From Saprospiraceae bacterium (GTDB lineage Bacteria; Bacteroidota; Bacteroidia; Chitinophagales; Saprospiraceae), in NCBI GenBank assembly GCA_013001595.1, contig JABDMH010000008.1, positions 1 to 64,000 on the forward strand: DNA of 64,000 bases, in the 5' to 3' direction. Below the pieces are notes generated by a model. It saw only the letters and a program-made list of their open reading frames with translations. It was not told where the DNA came from and searched no databases. A program made the translations under genes and the position numbers. This document shows, piece after piece, positions 18,858 to 29,400 of this stretch (the first letter of the stretch is position 1; each line of letters opens with the position of its first letter).

Positions 18858-20067
18858 ATGAATATAGAGCTGTTTGGTTTATGCATCTTCACCTGTGGTG
18901 TTCTATGCCTCCATGCATGTCGAGGCAGCATGAATGAAGAACTTCGCGATGGTGAGGTGCAGGTTTTGTCTGTAGATTTCGAGCAATCGAAACTCGATGG
19001 ACCTTGGTTAGTGACTACTTTGAAAAAGCAGTCCCAAATTGACACACTGGATCCAAGCAATATTGGGTCCCCATCGATTGAGACGCCCAATGTGCTAAAA
19101 AGCCCGGGATTTAAAATTGAACCACTGAGATATTATCGATTGGACTTCCGAGCTCGCACTACAGCTAAGTCATTCTGGGTAGTGACTTTCTTTGATGCCT
19201 CAGGAAATATGCTCTTAGCTGATGTGTATTCTAGTTTTGATCCCGCGACTATGAATCAGCTTCATACCTTTTATTTTCAATCAAAGGTGGATGCGCACAC
19301 TGCAGAATTTTGGATGCGACCGAATGGAGAAGGTACGCAGGTTGATTTATTATCTATACGAATTACCTTAGTCCAGGATCCAGTAGAAATTATACAATGG
19401 GCGGATAGTCTTTATGCCACCATACCCCCAATTGCTTCTTTTCTGCAACCCATTGACCCAGAGGAGGTCATGCCCAAGTCAATTAATACCATTGAGAAAG
19501 GAGGAAAGTTGAGAATCGTCATGCTCGGTAATTCCATCATTAATGACACGGGCAATTCTGCAATGGGAAATGCTGGTGGAGGAAAAGTATGATGAAGTGG
19601 ACCTGGAGGTGATTACATCGGTACGTGGGGGTAAGGGATGCTGGTATTATCAAAATGATAAACAAGTAAATACTTTTGTGTTGGCTTATGATCCTGATCT
19701 AGTAATCATTGGAGGTATCTCACATAGAAAAGATACCGCCTCGATTCACCGTGTTATAGATCAAATAAGAGCAGGTAGTGATGCTGAAATTCTACTAATG
19801 AGTGGTCCAGTAGGTCGTCAAGGTGATCTAAGGACCAATGCCGATTTCAACATTCCACCCGCTTCGGGAGATTTTAGGTTGGAATTGGCAGATCTGTCAG
19901 ATCGAGTGGATGTAGGATATATCGACATGAAGTCAGATTGGGGGCGGTACATCCAATCTTCAGGCCAACTATATGATTATTTTCTCCGCGATCCTGTCCA
20001 TGCCAATGCGAGAGGGAGGCAAGTGCTGGCAAGATTAATGGCTCATTATTTCGGAGGATGGCGCTAA
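18858..20067 (+). pseudogene. SGNH/GDSL-family lipoprotein esterase, interrupted by one frameshift
   Basis: The first frame (18858-19592) gives a lipoprotein signal ending LHAC21, a carbohydrate-binding-like beta domain (about 35-170, YYRLDFRARTTAKSFWVVTFFD) and block I of an SGNH hydrolase, IVMLGNSIINDTGNSA, with the nucleophile Ser226. The reading then fails. The continuation WEMLVEEKYDEVDLEVITSV ... DLVIIGGISHR ... RDPVHANARG (with the Asp/His of the last block) is in another frame, to 20067. Removing one A at 19562/19563 restores one protein of about 402 residues. All catalytic blocks survive on both sides, so this is either a very recent mutation, programmed frameshifting, or a base-call error. 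Intact relatives deacylate carbohydrates. Confidence 0.88.
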
Positions 20068-20079
20068 GTCACTAAGGAA

Positions 20080-21519
20080 TCAGTGCATCTTCTCCACCAT
20101 CTGGGCATTCATTTCAGCCAATGATGATTGTAGTTCTGCTTTCAGCAAAGCTGCCCTGTCAGGTAGTGAATCTGCTAAGTCGATCTGCTCACGGAGATCT
20201 TCACTCAAGTCAAACAGCTCCACCTGATCTCCTTCATAAAAATGTACCAGTTTCCAATCGTTTTTTCTGATGGCCGATCCAGGTCGCCACATCGATCCGT
20301 GGTAATGTGGATAGTGCCATACAAAGGTTCGGTTTTGTTGATCATTCGGATTTTCCAATATTGTGCGCAGGCTAATTCCATCTTGATGCTGGTCTGCCAT
20401 TTTCGGGAGATTGCAAAAATCCAGCAATGTAGGGTAATAATCCATGCTAATTGCTGGAGCATCGGTGGTTGTTCCTCTGGACACCATACTTGGATACTTG
20501 ATGATCAGTGGAACCCGAATTCCACCCTCATAACACCAACCTTTTCCAGCGCGAAGGGGTTTGACAGAAGTAGGTCCTGGTTTGCGAAGAGTAGATAGCC
20601 CACCGTTGTCTGAAGTAAAAACCAGCATGGTGTTTTCCCAATTTCCTGAAGCTTTCAATGCATCAATTAAGCGTCCCACATTGTCGTCCAGCGATCGTAA
20701 CATGGCGGCATATTTGGCATTGCTTTGATTGATCCGGGTAAGCCCATCATGTTCTACAACAGATTCTATTATCCCGCTATCTGGCAATTGTTCTTGCTTC
20801 TGCCTATAAATGTCGTCATAGGTTTTGCAACCTTCGATTGGTGTGTGTACCGTATAAAAAGAGAGGTAGAGGAAAAATGGTTGATCCGCGGAAGCCTCTA
20901 TGAATTGGATCGATTCATTGGTGAGTCTATCCGTTAGGTACTCTCCATCGGGGCCATCTGCAAGTTGTGGATTGCCATAGGGAGCATAGTAGCCACCTCC
21001 TCCTCCAAAGCTGGGAGAGCCCCAATTACAACCACCCTTATTGACATCAAAGCCATGGGCTTGCGGCCATGATGCCTCCGTTTCACCAAGGTGCCATTTA
21101 CCGACAAAGCAAGTTTTATAACCTGCTTTTTGAAATGTTTCTGCCAATGTTATTTCTGCAGCTGGCAGGTTGTGTAGATCTTCAGGAGTGATGAGAGATG
21201 GATTATCTGCCTTCTCCGTAGGTCTTCCAGGAATCCAGTCGGTCATATGTAGACGAGCTGGATTTTTTCCGCTCATGATGGCTGCTCGTGTAGGTGAGCA
21301 TACCGGATGGGCAGCATAAGCGTTGGTGAAGCGCACTGATTCGGCAGCGAGTCTATCTAGATTGGGTGTCTCGTAAAATGTACTACCGTAGCAACCCAAA
21401 TCTGCCCATCCCAGATCATCAACAAGAATAAAAACTACATTGGGTTGTTGCGCGATCTCCTCCGTGACTTTACAATTAAACTGAACGAGGATAAAAAATA
21501 AGAATAGGTAGTTTCGCAT
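20080..21519 (-). CDS. S1-family sulfatase (lipoprotein)
   Basis: 479 residues, complete. The N-terminus MRNYLFLFFILVQFNC16 is a lipoprotein signal. Metal ligands lie in ILVDDLGWADLGCYG (D34-D35). The formylglycine motif is C74-S-P-T-R78 followed by AAIMSGK, the C-x-P-T-R variant common in exo-acting polysaccharide sulfatases. TFVGKWHLG, FTSDNGG and GGIRVPLIIKYP blocks are present. It is convergent with the broken SGNH esterase, 12 bases apart, and so belongs to the same locus of sulfate- and ester-removing enzymes. The substrate is not readable from sequence; subfamily assignment would need comparison against classified sulfatases. Confidence 0.93.
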   Translation of the reverse strand: MRNYLFLFFILVQFNCKVTEEIAQQPNVVFILVDDLGWADLGCYGSTFYETPNLDRLAAESVRFTNAYAAHPVCSPTRAAIMSGKNPARLHMTDWIPGRPTEKADNPSLITPEDLHNLPAAEITLAETFQKAGYKTCFVGKWHLGETEASWPQAHGFDVNKGGCNWGSPSFGGGGGYYAPYGNPQLADGPDGEYLTDRLTNESIQFIEASADQPFFLYLSFYTVHTPIEGCKTYDDIYRQKQEQLPDSGIIESVVEHDGLTRINQSNAKYAAMLRSLDDNVGRLIDALKASGNWENTMLVFTSDNGGLSTLRKPGPTSVKPLRAGKGWCYEGGIRVPLIIKYPSMVSRGTTTDAPAISMDYYPTLLDFCNLPKMADQHQDGISLRTILENPNDQQNRTFVWHYPHYHGSMWRPGSAIRKNDWKLVHFYEGDQVELFDLSEDLREQIDLADSLPDRAALLKAELQSSLAEMNAQMVEKMH

Positions 21520-21775
21520 TTCGGATCTGTTAAGTGTTGCAGTTCAATATGAGATGATGAAGGGCACAATAATGCTTGTAAAATAAGACTACTGGTCGAA
21601 ATTTATGCCATCACATGACTTAATATATATCATGGGTAGTTAGCACATCGGAAAAAGATGAAAGCGTACTGCTCCGGTCGAGCCCTGCGAGAAATCTTGT
21701 CCCTTATCCGACATATTGCATCTACAGTAGTTTAGATTTTGTGGCACCTTCTTGTACTAAAATAAATCTATCAAA

Positions 21776-22288
21776 ATGAAAAATTTATGTACGCTAATGA
21801 TCCTTGGTTTGGCATCGCTGGCAAGTGCACAGGCAGATCTGGCTCAGTCAAGTATCAAAGGTATGTTTAGTCGTAACGCAGATCAAATCACCTCGCTTGG
21901 AGATGCCTTCAGTGAAGAGCAATACAATTGGCGACCTGCGGAAGGAATTCGCTCAGTTGGAGAGTCACTCATTCATGTGGCAAAAGCAAATTATTTTTTC
22001 CTGATGAAAATGGGTTTCGAGCTTCCAGAGGGGATTGATATGATGGGGATGGATGGCATCACTGGCAAGGCCAATATCATGGAAGCCGTGTCTAAATCTT
22101 TTGATTTCACTAAGGAGAAGATTACGATGGTAGAGACAGATCAATTGGGAGACTCAGTCGAAATGCCATTCGGAGAATTCAATAAGATGAGCACCTTACT
22201 ACTGGTGCTAGAGCACAGTGGAGAGCACAAGGGGCAACTGATTGCATATGCACGATCTAGTGGCATTGCGCCACCATGGAGTCAATAA
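21776..22288 (+). CDS. secreted DinB-family protein
   Basis: 170 residues with a signal peptide (1-18, ASLASAQ). The helical-bundle DinB/YfiT pattern is clear: a short N-terminal helix, VGESLIHVAKANYFF with the first metal-type His, and LEHSGEHKGQLIAYARSSGI with the closing His pair. DinB-like proteins are metal-binding four-helix bundles, and some are thiol- or glutathione-dependent enzymes. An exported version is common in this phylum and has no fixed role. It is probably monocistronic. The 255-base gap before it holds no visible gene. Confidence 0.8.
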   Translation: MKNLCTLMILGLASLASAQADLAQSSIKGMFSRNADQITSLGDAFSEEQYNWRPAEGIRSVGESLIHVAKANYFFLMKMGFELPEGIDMMGMDGITGKANIMEAVSKSFDFTKEKITMVETDQLGDSVEMPFGEFNKMSTLLLVLEHSGEHKGQLIAYARSSGIAPPWSQ

Positions 22289-22568
22289 CGTTTCGAGGTC
22301 ATTTCTCTTTATGTAGTATGATTGGAACCACATAGGCACATAGTACGCATAGTTTTAAATGGTTTATACTCCAACCATCCGGGAGGTTATTATCTAGGTT
22401 CTGCCAAATAATCTCCGTTCAGGTCGTACTGATAGTTGTACCGTGAGCCCACATTTTTAGATTTTGTCCTTTCAACCTCTGACGAGATCTATATCTCAAG
22501 TGGAGGCCACCATATAGGCACAGCTTTTGCAAAGTTGATTGGTATTCTTAACTAAATCAACTTGTCGT

Positions 22569-23006
22569 ATGAGACGATCTATATTCAAAATGTCACTGCT
22601 GACTTTATCGTTGCTTATCTTTTCCATCGCCTGCAATAAGGATGACAAGGCCGATGAAGGATTCTCACTCGTGGGTACCTGGAGCTTGGAAAAAGTGGAG
22701 GTATCAGCAAATCTGCCGCTCGTGGGTGAACTCTCAGACACAGATGCAGATCCCTTCGGAACCATCACATTCTCAAATCAGGGCTTGGGAAGGACTGCCT
22801 ATCAATTTACGCTATTGAATGAACCCTATGCCAGTGCAGGATCGTTTGCGTGGGAAAAAGACGGTGATACAGTTACCATTGTCGATGCGGCAGGAACAGA
22901 TACCTGGAAAATTCTGGAGTCTAGCGAAAAGAAGTTGATTGCTGAATGGACAGAGATCATGGAAGGTAGTGAACAGGGCACATACAAGATTGAATTGAGC
23001 AAATGA
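22569..23006 (+). CDS. lipocalin-like lipoprotein
   Basis: A 145-residue lipoprotein. The ATG at 22569 (MRRSIFKMSLLTLSLLIFSIAC) gives a proper signal with the lipobox Cys followed by NKDDKAD; the ATG at 22539 would add ten unlikely residues. After a short linker, LVGTWSLEKVEV opens a lipocalin-like eight-stranded domain with GTITFSNQG, FAWEKDGDTVTIVDAAG and GTYKIEL strands. These small outer-membrane lipoproteins are frequent in Bacteroidota. The ligand is unknown. No operon partner is evident. Confidence 0.75.
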   Translation: MRRSIFKMSLLTLSLLIFSIACNKDDKADEGFSLVGTWSLEKVEVSANLPLVGELSDTDADPFGTITFSNQGLGRTAYQFTLLNEPYASAGSFAWEKDGDTVTIVDAAGTDTWKILESSEKKLIAEWTEIMEGSEQGTYKIELSK

Positions 23007-23111
23007 TGTAGGCTAACCAAGGAGCGTTTCCATCCTCACCGATGGGAGTGTGATTGCTATGGACATTGGCTTCAATTGTGTATTTTAGGCTTTGATCAGC
23101 TAATAATCGCA

Positions 23112-25175
23112 ATGCAAACAATATTGCCTACAGCTTGCCTTGCCGTCGTTTTTTCCGCGATATTTTTTATGCACGGCATTAAAGCTCAACAAGGAACTGC
23201 CACTTTATTTGAAGATGATTTTTCATTGCTGCCTTCTGGAAGACTGTCATCTGACCATGGAGCGCATACAGAATATCACTTCACTGAATCCTGCCGACCC
23301 ATTGGCAGCTGGCAAGTGAGCAGCTTTGATCACGATCGAGAATCTCAGATAGCTTGGAAGGTCTTCACTCACCAGGACGAGCGAGTGATGGCCCAGACGG
23401 TGCACTATCCAAAAAGATTTACCCATCCTATGGTTACCGCTGGAGACTCACTTTGGCAAGATTATAAGGTAGAGCTAAGACTTTCAGCTCCTGATACTGC
23501 GCAGACGGGAATTTGCGTGCGTTACCAAAATAGTCGATGTTATTATTTTGTTGGCCTCTATCAAGGTGAGGTCGTAATAAAAAGGGTCAATCATGCTTCC
23601 GCACTATACCGCCCCAATGAGGTAGTGCTGGCTTCCCGTGAATTTGTCATGAATCGCAAGGCATTTTTCAACTTGGTCATCTCCCTCAATGGCGAGCAAA
23701 TTTCCGTGGAACTTCCCGATGGATCTATGTTATCGGCATTGGATCCTACTTACCATCGAGGAAAGATTGCCTTACTTTCTGATGGTCCTGCTTATTATTC
23801 AAAGGTAAAAGTTACCAGTACAGAAGAGGAACATAATGCCTTTATCGATCGTGTCGGAATAGTCGCTCAGGAGGAGAAGGCCCTTCAGATGGAAAACCCC
23901 GGCATGAAACTGTACAAGAAATTTGGCATCCAAGGTTTTGGAGTAGGTAGAAACCTGAGGTTTGGTGATTTAAATAATGATGGGCAACAAGATGTGTTAA
24001 TTGGTCAGGTGGTTCATCATGGACCTCAAGACGCTTTTAGCGAATTGAGCTGTCTGACAGCAATGACCTTAGATGGGGAGCAACTATGGCGTATTGGCAA
24101 GCCCGATAACTGGAAGGATCACCTTACAAACGATGTGGCTTTCCAGATCCACGACCTTGACGGAGATGGGAAGACGGAAGTGGTTTACTGCATGAAAGAG
24201 AAGATTATTGTGGCTGCAGGAGCAACCGGCATCACGAAATATGAGGCTCCAACTCCGCTTGCTGGTTTGAATGCACTGGAACGGAGACGTGCACTGATTG
24301 CACCGGATCGCATATTGGGTGATTGCCTCTATTTTGCAGATTTCCGTGGACTGGGTCATGATCGTGATATTATTATTAAGGACCGCTATAGGCAGTTTTG
24401 GGTGCTTGACGATCGTCTACAGTTACTATGGAAGGGGAGCGGCCAAAATGGACACTATCCCTATGCCTGGGATATCGATGACGATGGGAAAGACGAACTT
24501 GCTATGGGGTATTCCCTCTATGATGATACCGGTAAACAATTGTGGACTCTTGATGACACCTTGACGGATCATGCGGACGGTATTGCACTCGTAAAGCTCA
24601 AGCAGGACCAACCTTATAGGGTGGTTTGTGCGGCTAGTGATGAAGGTATGTTTTTTGCAAACCTGGATGGAGAGATTTTGCAACATCATTTTGTAGGTCA
24701 TGCCCAAAATCCCATCATAGCCAATCTGCGTGATGATCTTCCTGGACTAGAGTCTTTATCGATCAATTTTTGGGGCAATCAAGGAATAATTAATCTATAC
24801 GATGGTGATGGTGGGCGCTACAAAGAATTTGAACCTGTACAACATGGGAGTATGTGTCTGCCCATCAGTTGGAATGGATCTACCGAAGAGTTCTTTATTC
24901 TATCGCCAAATGTAGAGCAAGGTGGACTCTATGATGGTTGGGGTCGGAGAGCGGTACGATTTCCCGATGACGGCCATCCAGATTTATGCAATGCCGTATT
25001 GGATGTAGTTGGCGATTCACGAGATGAAATAATTGTTTGGGACACTAAGGAAGTTTGGATATATACACAGGATGATGGTCCGCAGGAAAATCCATATAGA
25101 CCCATTCGAAATCCTATGTACAATTATTCCAACTATCAAACAACGGTGAGTCTTCCTCCGGAGTTCTTGAACTAA
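23112..25175 (+). CDS. secreted beta-propeller protein with N-terminal laminin/DUF1080-like domain
   Basis: About 687 residues from the ATG at 23112 (MQTILPTACLAVVFSAIFF..., signal peptide ending IKAQ); an upstream ATG at 23076 is less likely. Residues 25-230 resemble a concanavalin-type carbohydrate-binding domain (DDFSLLPSG ... WQDYKVELRLSAPDTAQTGICVRYQ ... YYSKVKVTS). The rest is an FG-GAP-like propeller with Ca-binding loops: FGDLNNDGQQDVLIGQ, IHDLDGDGKTEVVY, WDIDDDGKDELAMG, VVGDSRDEIIVWD. It ends IYTQDDGPQENPYRPIRNP. The propeller and C-terminal tail recall PL11 rhamnogalacturonan lyases, but I cannot assign that family with confidence. It is probably a polysaccharide-binding or -cleaving enzyme outside the cell. 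Confidence 0.7.
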   Translation: MQTILPTACLAVVFSAIFFMHGIKAQQGTATLFEDDFSLLPSGRLSSDHGAHTEYHFTESCRPIGSWQVSSFDHDRESQIAWKVFTHQDERVMAQTVHYPKRFTHPMVTAGDSLWQDYKVELRLSAPDTAQTGICVRYQNSRCYYFVGLYQGEVVIKRVNHASALYRPNEVVLASREFVMNRKAFFNLVISLNGEQISVELPDGSMLSALDPTYHRGKIALLSDGPAYYSKVKVTSTEEEHNAFIDRVGIVAQEEKALQMENPGMKLYKKFGIQGFGVGRNLRFGDLNNDGQQDVLIGQVVHHGPQDAFSELSCLTAMTLDGEQLWRIGKPDNWKDHLTNDVAFQIHDLDGDGKTEVVYCMKEKIIVAAGATGITKYEAPTPLAGLNALERRRALIAPDRILGDCLYFADFRGLGHDRDIIIKDRYRQFWVLDDRLQLLWKGSGQNGHYPYAWDIDDDGKDELAMGYSLYDDTGKQLWTLDDTLTDHADGIALVKLKQDQPYRVVCAASDEGMFFANLDGEILQHHFVGHAQNPIIANLRDDLPGLESLSINFWGNQGIINLYDGDGGRYKEFEPVQHGSMCLPISWNGSTEEFFILSPNVEQGGLYDGWGRRAVRFPDDGHPDLCNAVLDVVGDSRDEIIVWDTKEVWIYTQDDGPQENPYRPIRNPMYNYSNYQTTVSLPPEFLN

Positions 25176-25383
25176 GGGACAGATAAAAAATAACTTCCCG
25201 ATTTATACTAGTTCTTTTGAATTTATACTGCGTTATAAAAATTCACGTAACCCCACTATGTTTATTTTTTATGCCTTTCTTCTGCTCCGCTCAGAACAGG
25301 TTGTTTAAATTCAAAGTAAAATCATCTAAATGGAAAACGTATTATCTAACGATCACTAGGTGACGAAAATTTAAGTGGACTGG

Positions 25384-25409
25384 AAATTGCTGCGCATACG
25401 CAGCAATTT
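25384..25409 (-). terminator. strong hairpin between convergent genes
   Basis: A perfect 11-base stem AAATTGCTGCG / CGCAGCAATTT with the loop CATA begins 4 bases past the stop codon of the leftward DUF4185-like gene. Each arm ends in a short A/T run, so it could stop transcription from both sides. The rightward propeller gene ends 208 bases away. Confidence 0.7.
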
Positions 25410-25413
25410 TGAT

Positions 25414-26472
25414 CTATTTCCTAAAATGTCCTTGGATAAAACTTATGTTATCATACTCTGGCCATCCAGACCAGCCCATCCAAAAAGAATGATCTTCACT
25501 ACCGAGGAATTTCCCTGGAATCATATAGTTGAATTTGACGTGGTCATCCAGAAATTTATTTTCATAATAAATGGTTGACCAAGGACCCCATGGATAGGGT
25601 GCATCGAAAATACCCAGTCCAGACATGGTGCTTTTTGGTGCAAAGGGGGTCATCCGGTCATCATCAAAATCATAGTGTGGTTTACATAAGACTATCCGAT
25701 TAAAATCCGGGTGAAGAAAGGCACTTATATGCCATAAGTAAGCTTGGTTATCATGGAACACCGCAGATTTTCGATGATGGCTCTTATGCCAAGATGCAGA
25801 TCCATCTCCATTCAAATGAGTGAACCACTCATAGGCATCTTCTTCAAATATGTGTTGTTGATCAACCCTAGCAAGGTATAGATCTGGATGTCGATTGTAT
25901 CCAAAATAGATGTATAGATATCCATCCATTGCCCTCGAGTTTGCTTTGCCAAATTGACATATTCCCCGCACTCGGAAACCTGCCGGAAGATTTGAAAATA
26001 TGCGATCTGTGCCTAGTGTCCATGTTAGTCCCTGATCGTACGACACCGCAGCATATGAATCATCATCATACTTACTATCGCCATTGACCCAAAACATGTG
26101 AATGACATCATGCACAGCCACCAAAGCATCTGGTTTGCCAAAACTTTGTCCCATTCCGGCTCCCCATGTATCCTCCGCAGTTAACGAAGGTGGAAAACCG
26201 GAGATCTTACTTACACCGATCGATCTTTTTCGGGTGGTTTTTGCAGTACCGTTCCAACCATAGCCATCTCCCCATGATGCTACCAAGGTGCCATCTGAAC
26301 TCCAAGTCATTGGCCACTGATCACTTCCAGAACCAAAGGTCAGCACCGTTGAAGTGTCAAAGGTGACTTCACGGATTTTCTGGCTAGCAGGATAAGGAGG
26401 ATTTTGGGCATTAACCTGACCACACAAGGCAATGGCAATCATCACGAGCAACAGACTTGCTAGTTTCAACAT
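25414..26472 (-). CDS. secreted DUF4185-like propeller protein
   Basis: 352 residues with a signal peptide (1-22, GQVNAQ). The opening TFGSGSDQWPMTWSSDGTLVASWGDGYGWNG and the blocks SIGVSKISGFPP, GKPDALVAVHDVIHMFWV, YAAVSYDQGLTW, DGYLYIYFGYNR, and GLGIFDAPYPWGPWSTIYY match what I remember of DUF4185/five-bladed-propeller glycosidase-like proteins. No catalytic pair can be assigned. It lies 3 bases after the stop of the upstream ASPIC/FG-GAP gene, so it is the last gene of that operon, followed at once by a strong hairpin. It probably binds or processes the glycan handled by the SusCD unit. Confidence 0.6.
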   Translation of the reverse strand: MLKLASLLLVMIAIALCGQVNAQNPPYPASQKIREVTFDTSTVLTFGSGSDQWPMTWSSDGTLVASWGDGYGWNGTAKTTRKRSIGVSKISGFPPSLTAEDTWGAGMGQSFGKPDALVAVHDVIHMFWVNGDSKYDDDSYAAVSYDQGLTWTLGTDRIFSNLPAGFRVRGICQFGKANSRAMDGYLYIYFGYNRHPDLYLARVDQQHIFEEDAYEWFTHLNGDGSASWHKSHHRKSAVFHDNQAYLWHISAFLHPDFNRIVLCKPHYDFDDDRMTPFAPKSTMSGLGIFDAPYPWGPWSTIYYENKFLDDHVKFNYMIPGKFLGSEDHSFWMGWSGWPEYDNISFIQGHFRK

Positions 26473-26475
26473 GTG

Positions 26476-29400
26476 CTAATTATTAGCTATGATACGTACT
26501 TTAGAAGCACCTTGGTAGTATGTCAATGAGTCCTGAAATGGAAGCTTTGCAATGCTATTACTGGACTGGGATAGAAATCCCTGGCCATAGTACCGTTCAA
26601 TTTTTTGCATGCGACCGTCCCGGTCATATAACAGGGCAAAATCTTCATCGGGTAAGAAATCAGATCTGATTCTTCCTGGGGATTGGGTTTGGTAAATTGC
26701 CATTCGATCATTGTTACGTCCTGCCAGAATCAGCCAATGGCCTTGATGTGGAAACCCAACAAGTCCACGTCCCTCTCCTTTGACAAAGAACCCGCTTTCC
26801 ATTGATGATACACCAGTAAAATGACCATTGCCATCGCCTTTCAGTAGCAACCCTTTTTGAGCATTGTGCCAGCCCGAGATGACTTCTGTCTGCCTACTAT
26901 TTCCGATGGTCGCTATGTCTAAATATCCATCCGCATCTACATCAGTGATGTGTATGCCATATACAGGGCTCAATTGTACCTCTGAAGGAAGTGCTTTAAC
27001 CTGGAATGTACCATTGCCCAAATTTTCGATAATGGAAGACTGCATATGGCTTGCTTCGAAAATCTCCATGTGCTCAGTATGTACAACGTTCAGGATGGCA
27101 GTCATATCAGATTCAGCAAAGGATTGATAGCTTGGAAATTTATATTTAAGTACTTCAATTTGTTCAATCAATGCACCCCTTGGAGCGATGGGATATTCTA
27201 TGTCACCAATATACCGGGAAAAAATTGCGTCTACCGTAGCGTTTTCATCAAAGTCTCCCACATACATCCGCAGTGGTTTTTCATGACTGGCCTTCCAGGA
27301 GGAATTTAGCCCTAAATTTCCAGCGACATAATCTATATCACCATCTCGATCAAAATCTCCTCCTGCAACACTATTCCACCAGCCTGGATATTGGTTCAGT
27401 GTTTCCGAATGAAATTCAGTCAATTTACCGGCTACATTTTCCAAGAGTGTAGGGGCCATCCACTCACCGACCAGCAATAGATCATGATCATAATCATTGT
27501 CAAAATCTGTCCAAAGAGCAGCAGTAACCATTCCTATATTTCTCAGATTTGGTGCCACTTCGTCGGTCTTATCTACAAACAGTCCGGATTCATTAATTAG
27601 TAGATAATTGTTTGGGGATTGCGGATACTTGCCAGGCACAAGCCTTCCACCAACGAATAAATCAAGATCACCATCAGCGTCATAATCTGAGGCGACCACA
27701 CAAGAACCACTGGATTCTATTATTGGTAATTTTCCCTGATCGAGGATTAACTGCCCATTCTCATCATTGACATAAAGGCGATCCTGATAATGGCCTTTAC
27801 TAAAGTACTTGATGCTACTTCCGCCACTCACGACATAAAGCTCTTCATTTCCATCTCCATTACTATCGAAGAATAAGGCACCCATGTCTTCGAAATAAGC
27901 ACTATTGGCCAACGTGTCAATCGACCAGCTGTTGTCTTTAATATTGATGATGGTGCTGGCTTGACCTCGAGCACCGCCTAAAAATATGCGTCGCGAACCG
28001 TCTTGGTCAGGATTCGAAACGGCGATTCCCGGACCAAAATTATCATATTGTTGCAAGAGCAAAGGTTGATATCGAAATTCGTTATTTCTGTTTTCAGTAT
28101 GCTGGTAGCTAATATTCCATTTATCGGATATCTCAGCCAATGCAGGTTGGTCGAAAGAATCAGTGCTGATACTTTTTTCCTCAATTTGTTTTGAGAATTC
28201 GATTTGCAAAAGGGTGTCTATTGGAAGATGGTAGAACCATTGACCTTGACCACCAGGCCAGGTTATTTTGATAGAATCGATTTTTTCTATCTGCCCCAAA
28301 CCTATATGAAGTGGTGCTGCGATAGATGACATGTATCCATGTATTGGGTGCAGTAGTACCTCTTTCATCGTATGATTGGGCAGGTACAAAGAGACCTTGC
28401 TACCAATGGCGTCTTTGTTTTGCTGTGGTCCTGTAAGATCGATTTTTATATAATGTCTATTTTCATCAGGCAACGTATTATTATGATATAGAAATGCTGG
28501 TTGATCAATATTATTTACGGTGATTTCTAGGTCTCCATCATTATCCAGATCAGCATAAGCTGCCCCATTTGATAGTGAAGGTCTTTGTAGGCCCGACGAC
28601 TTTGTTACATCCTTGAAGGTGAGGCTACCCATGTTTTTATATAAATAGTTGGAAATATTCACAGAATTTAGTGTCATTAATTCTTTGACGAAATCGGGGA
28701 TGGAGAGTTGTCCTGATCCTTCCTGAAATATGTCCTTCTGTTCAGTGTATTCTTGGAAATCATGATTGGTCACATCTCTACGAATTCCATTTGTAATGTA
28801 AATATCATTGCTGCCGTCGTTGTCGAAATCAGCAATGAGCGGGCTCCAACTCCAATCGGTCTGATGTAATCCAGAAAATCTGGCAATTTCCTGAAAGTGG
28901 AATTCGCCATTTGGGTTTTTTCCTGCATTTAATTGCAACGTATTGCGAATAAATTGGGGCGCAAATCCACGTTCGGTGGTTTGTCTGAAATGAGCATAAT
29001 TCATCTTGGAGGTCATGGTCTTTTGCCGTTCATTATCTTGTGGCAGCATGTCTAAGATGAAAATGTCTTGTAGTGCGTCATTATTTATATCTGCTACGGC
29101 AATCCCCATGGCATTTCTTGAACATTGATCGAAGTAGTCATGTAGTTTATTAGTAAAAGTGCCGTTTCGATTATTGACATACATGAGATCACTGCCTAAG
29201 TAGTCATTAGCTACATAGATGTCGGGCCAATCGTCATCATTCACATCCAATATTGCGAGACCTAGGCCATATCCTTCAATCAATATGCCGGCACTATCAG
29301 ACACGTCCCGGTATAAGGGATGTCCATTTTTCTCAATCCCTATGTTTTGGAACAGTCGATCAGTACTGGGGCCTCTACCATCCTTGTGGGTATATAGTTT

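Noticed and set aside
21731-22467. The 12-base string TTTAGATTTTGT upstream of both the DinB gene (21731) and the lipocalin-like gene (22456)
   Set aside because: It resembles a -7 box but has three instead of two bases between TA and TTTG, lacks a -33 box at proper distance, and lies at different distances from the two starts.
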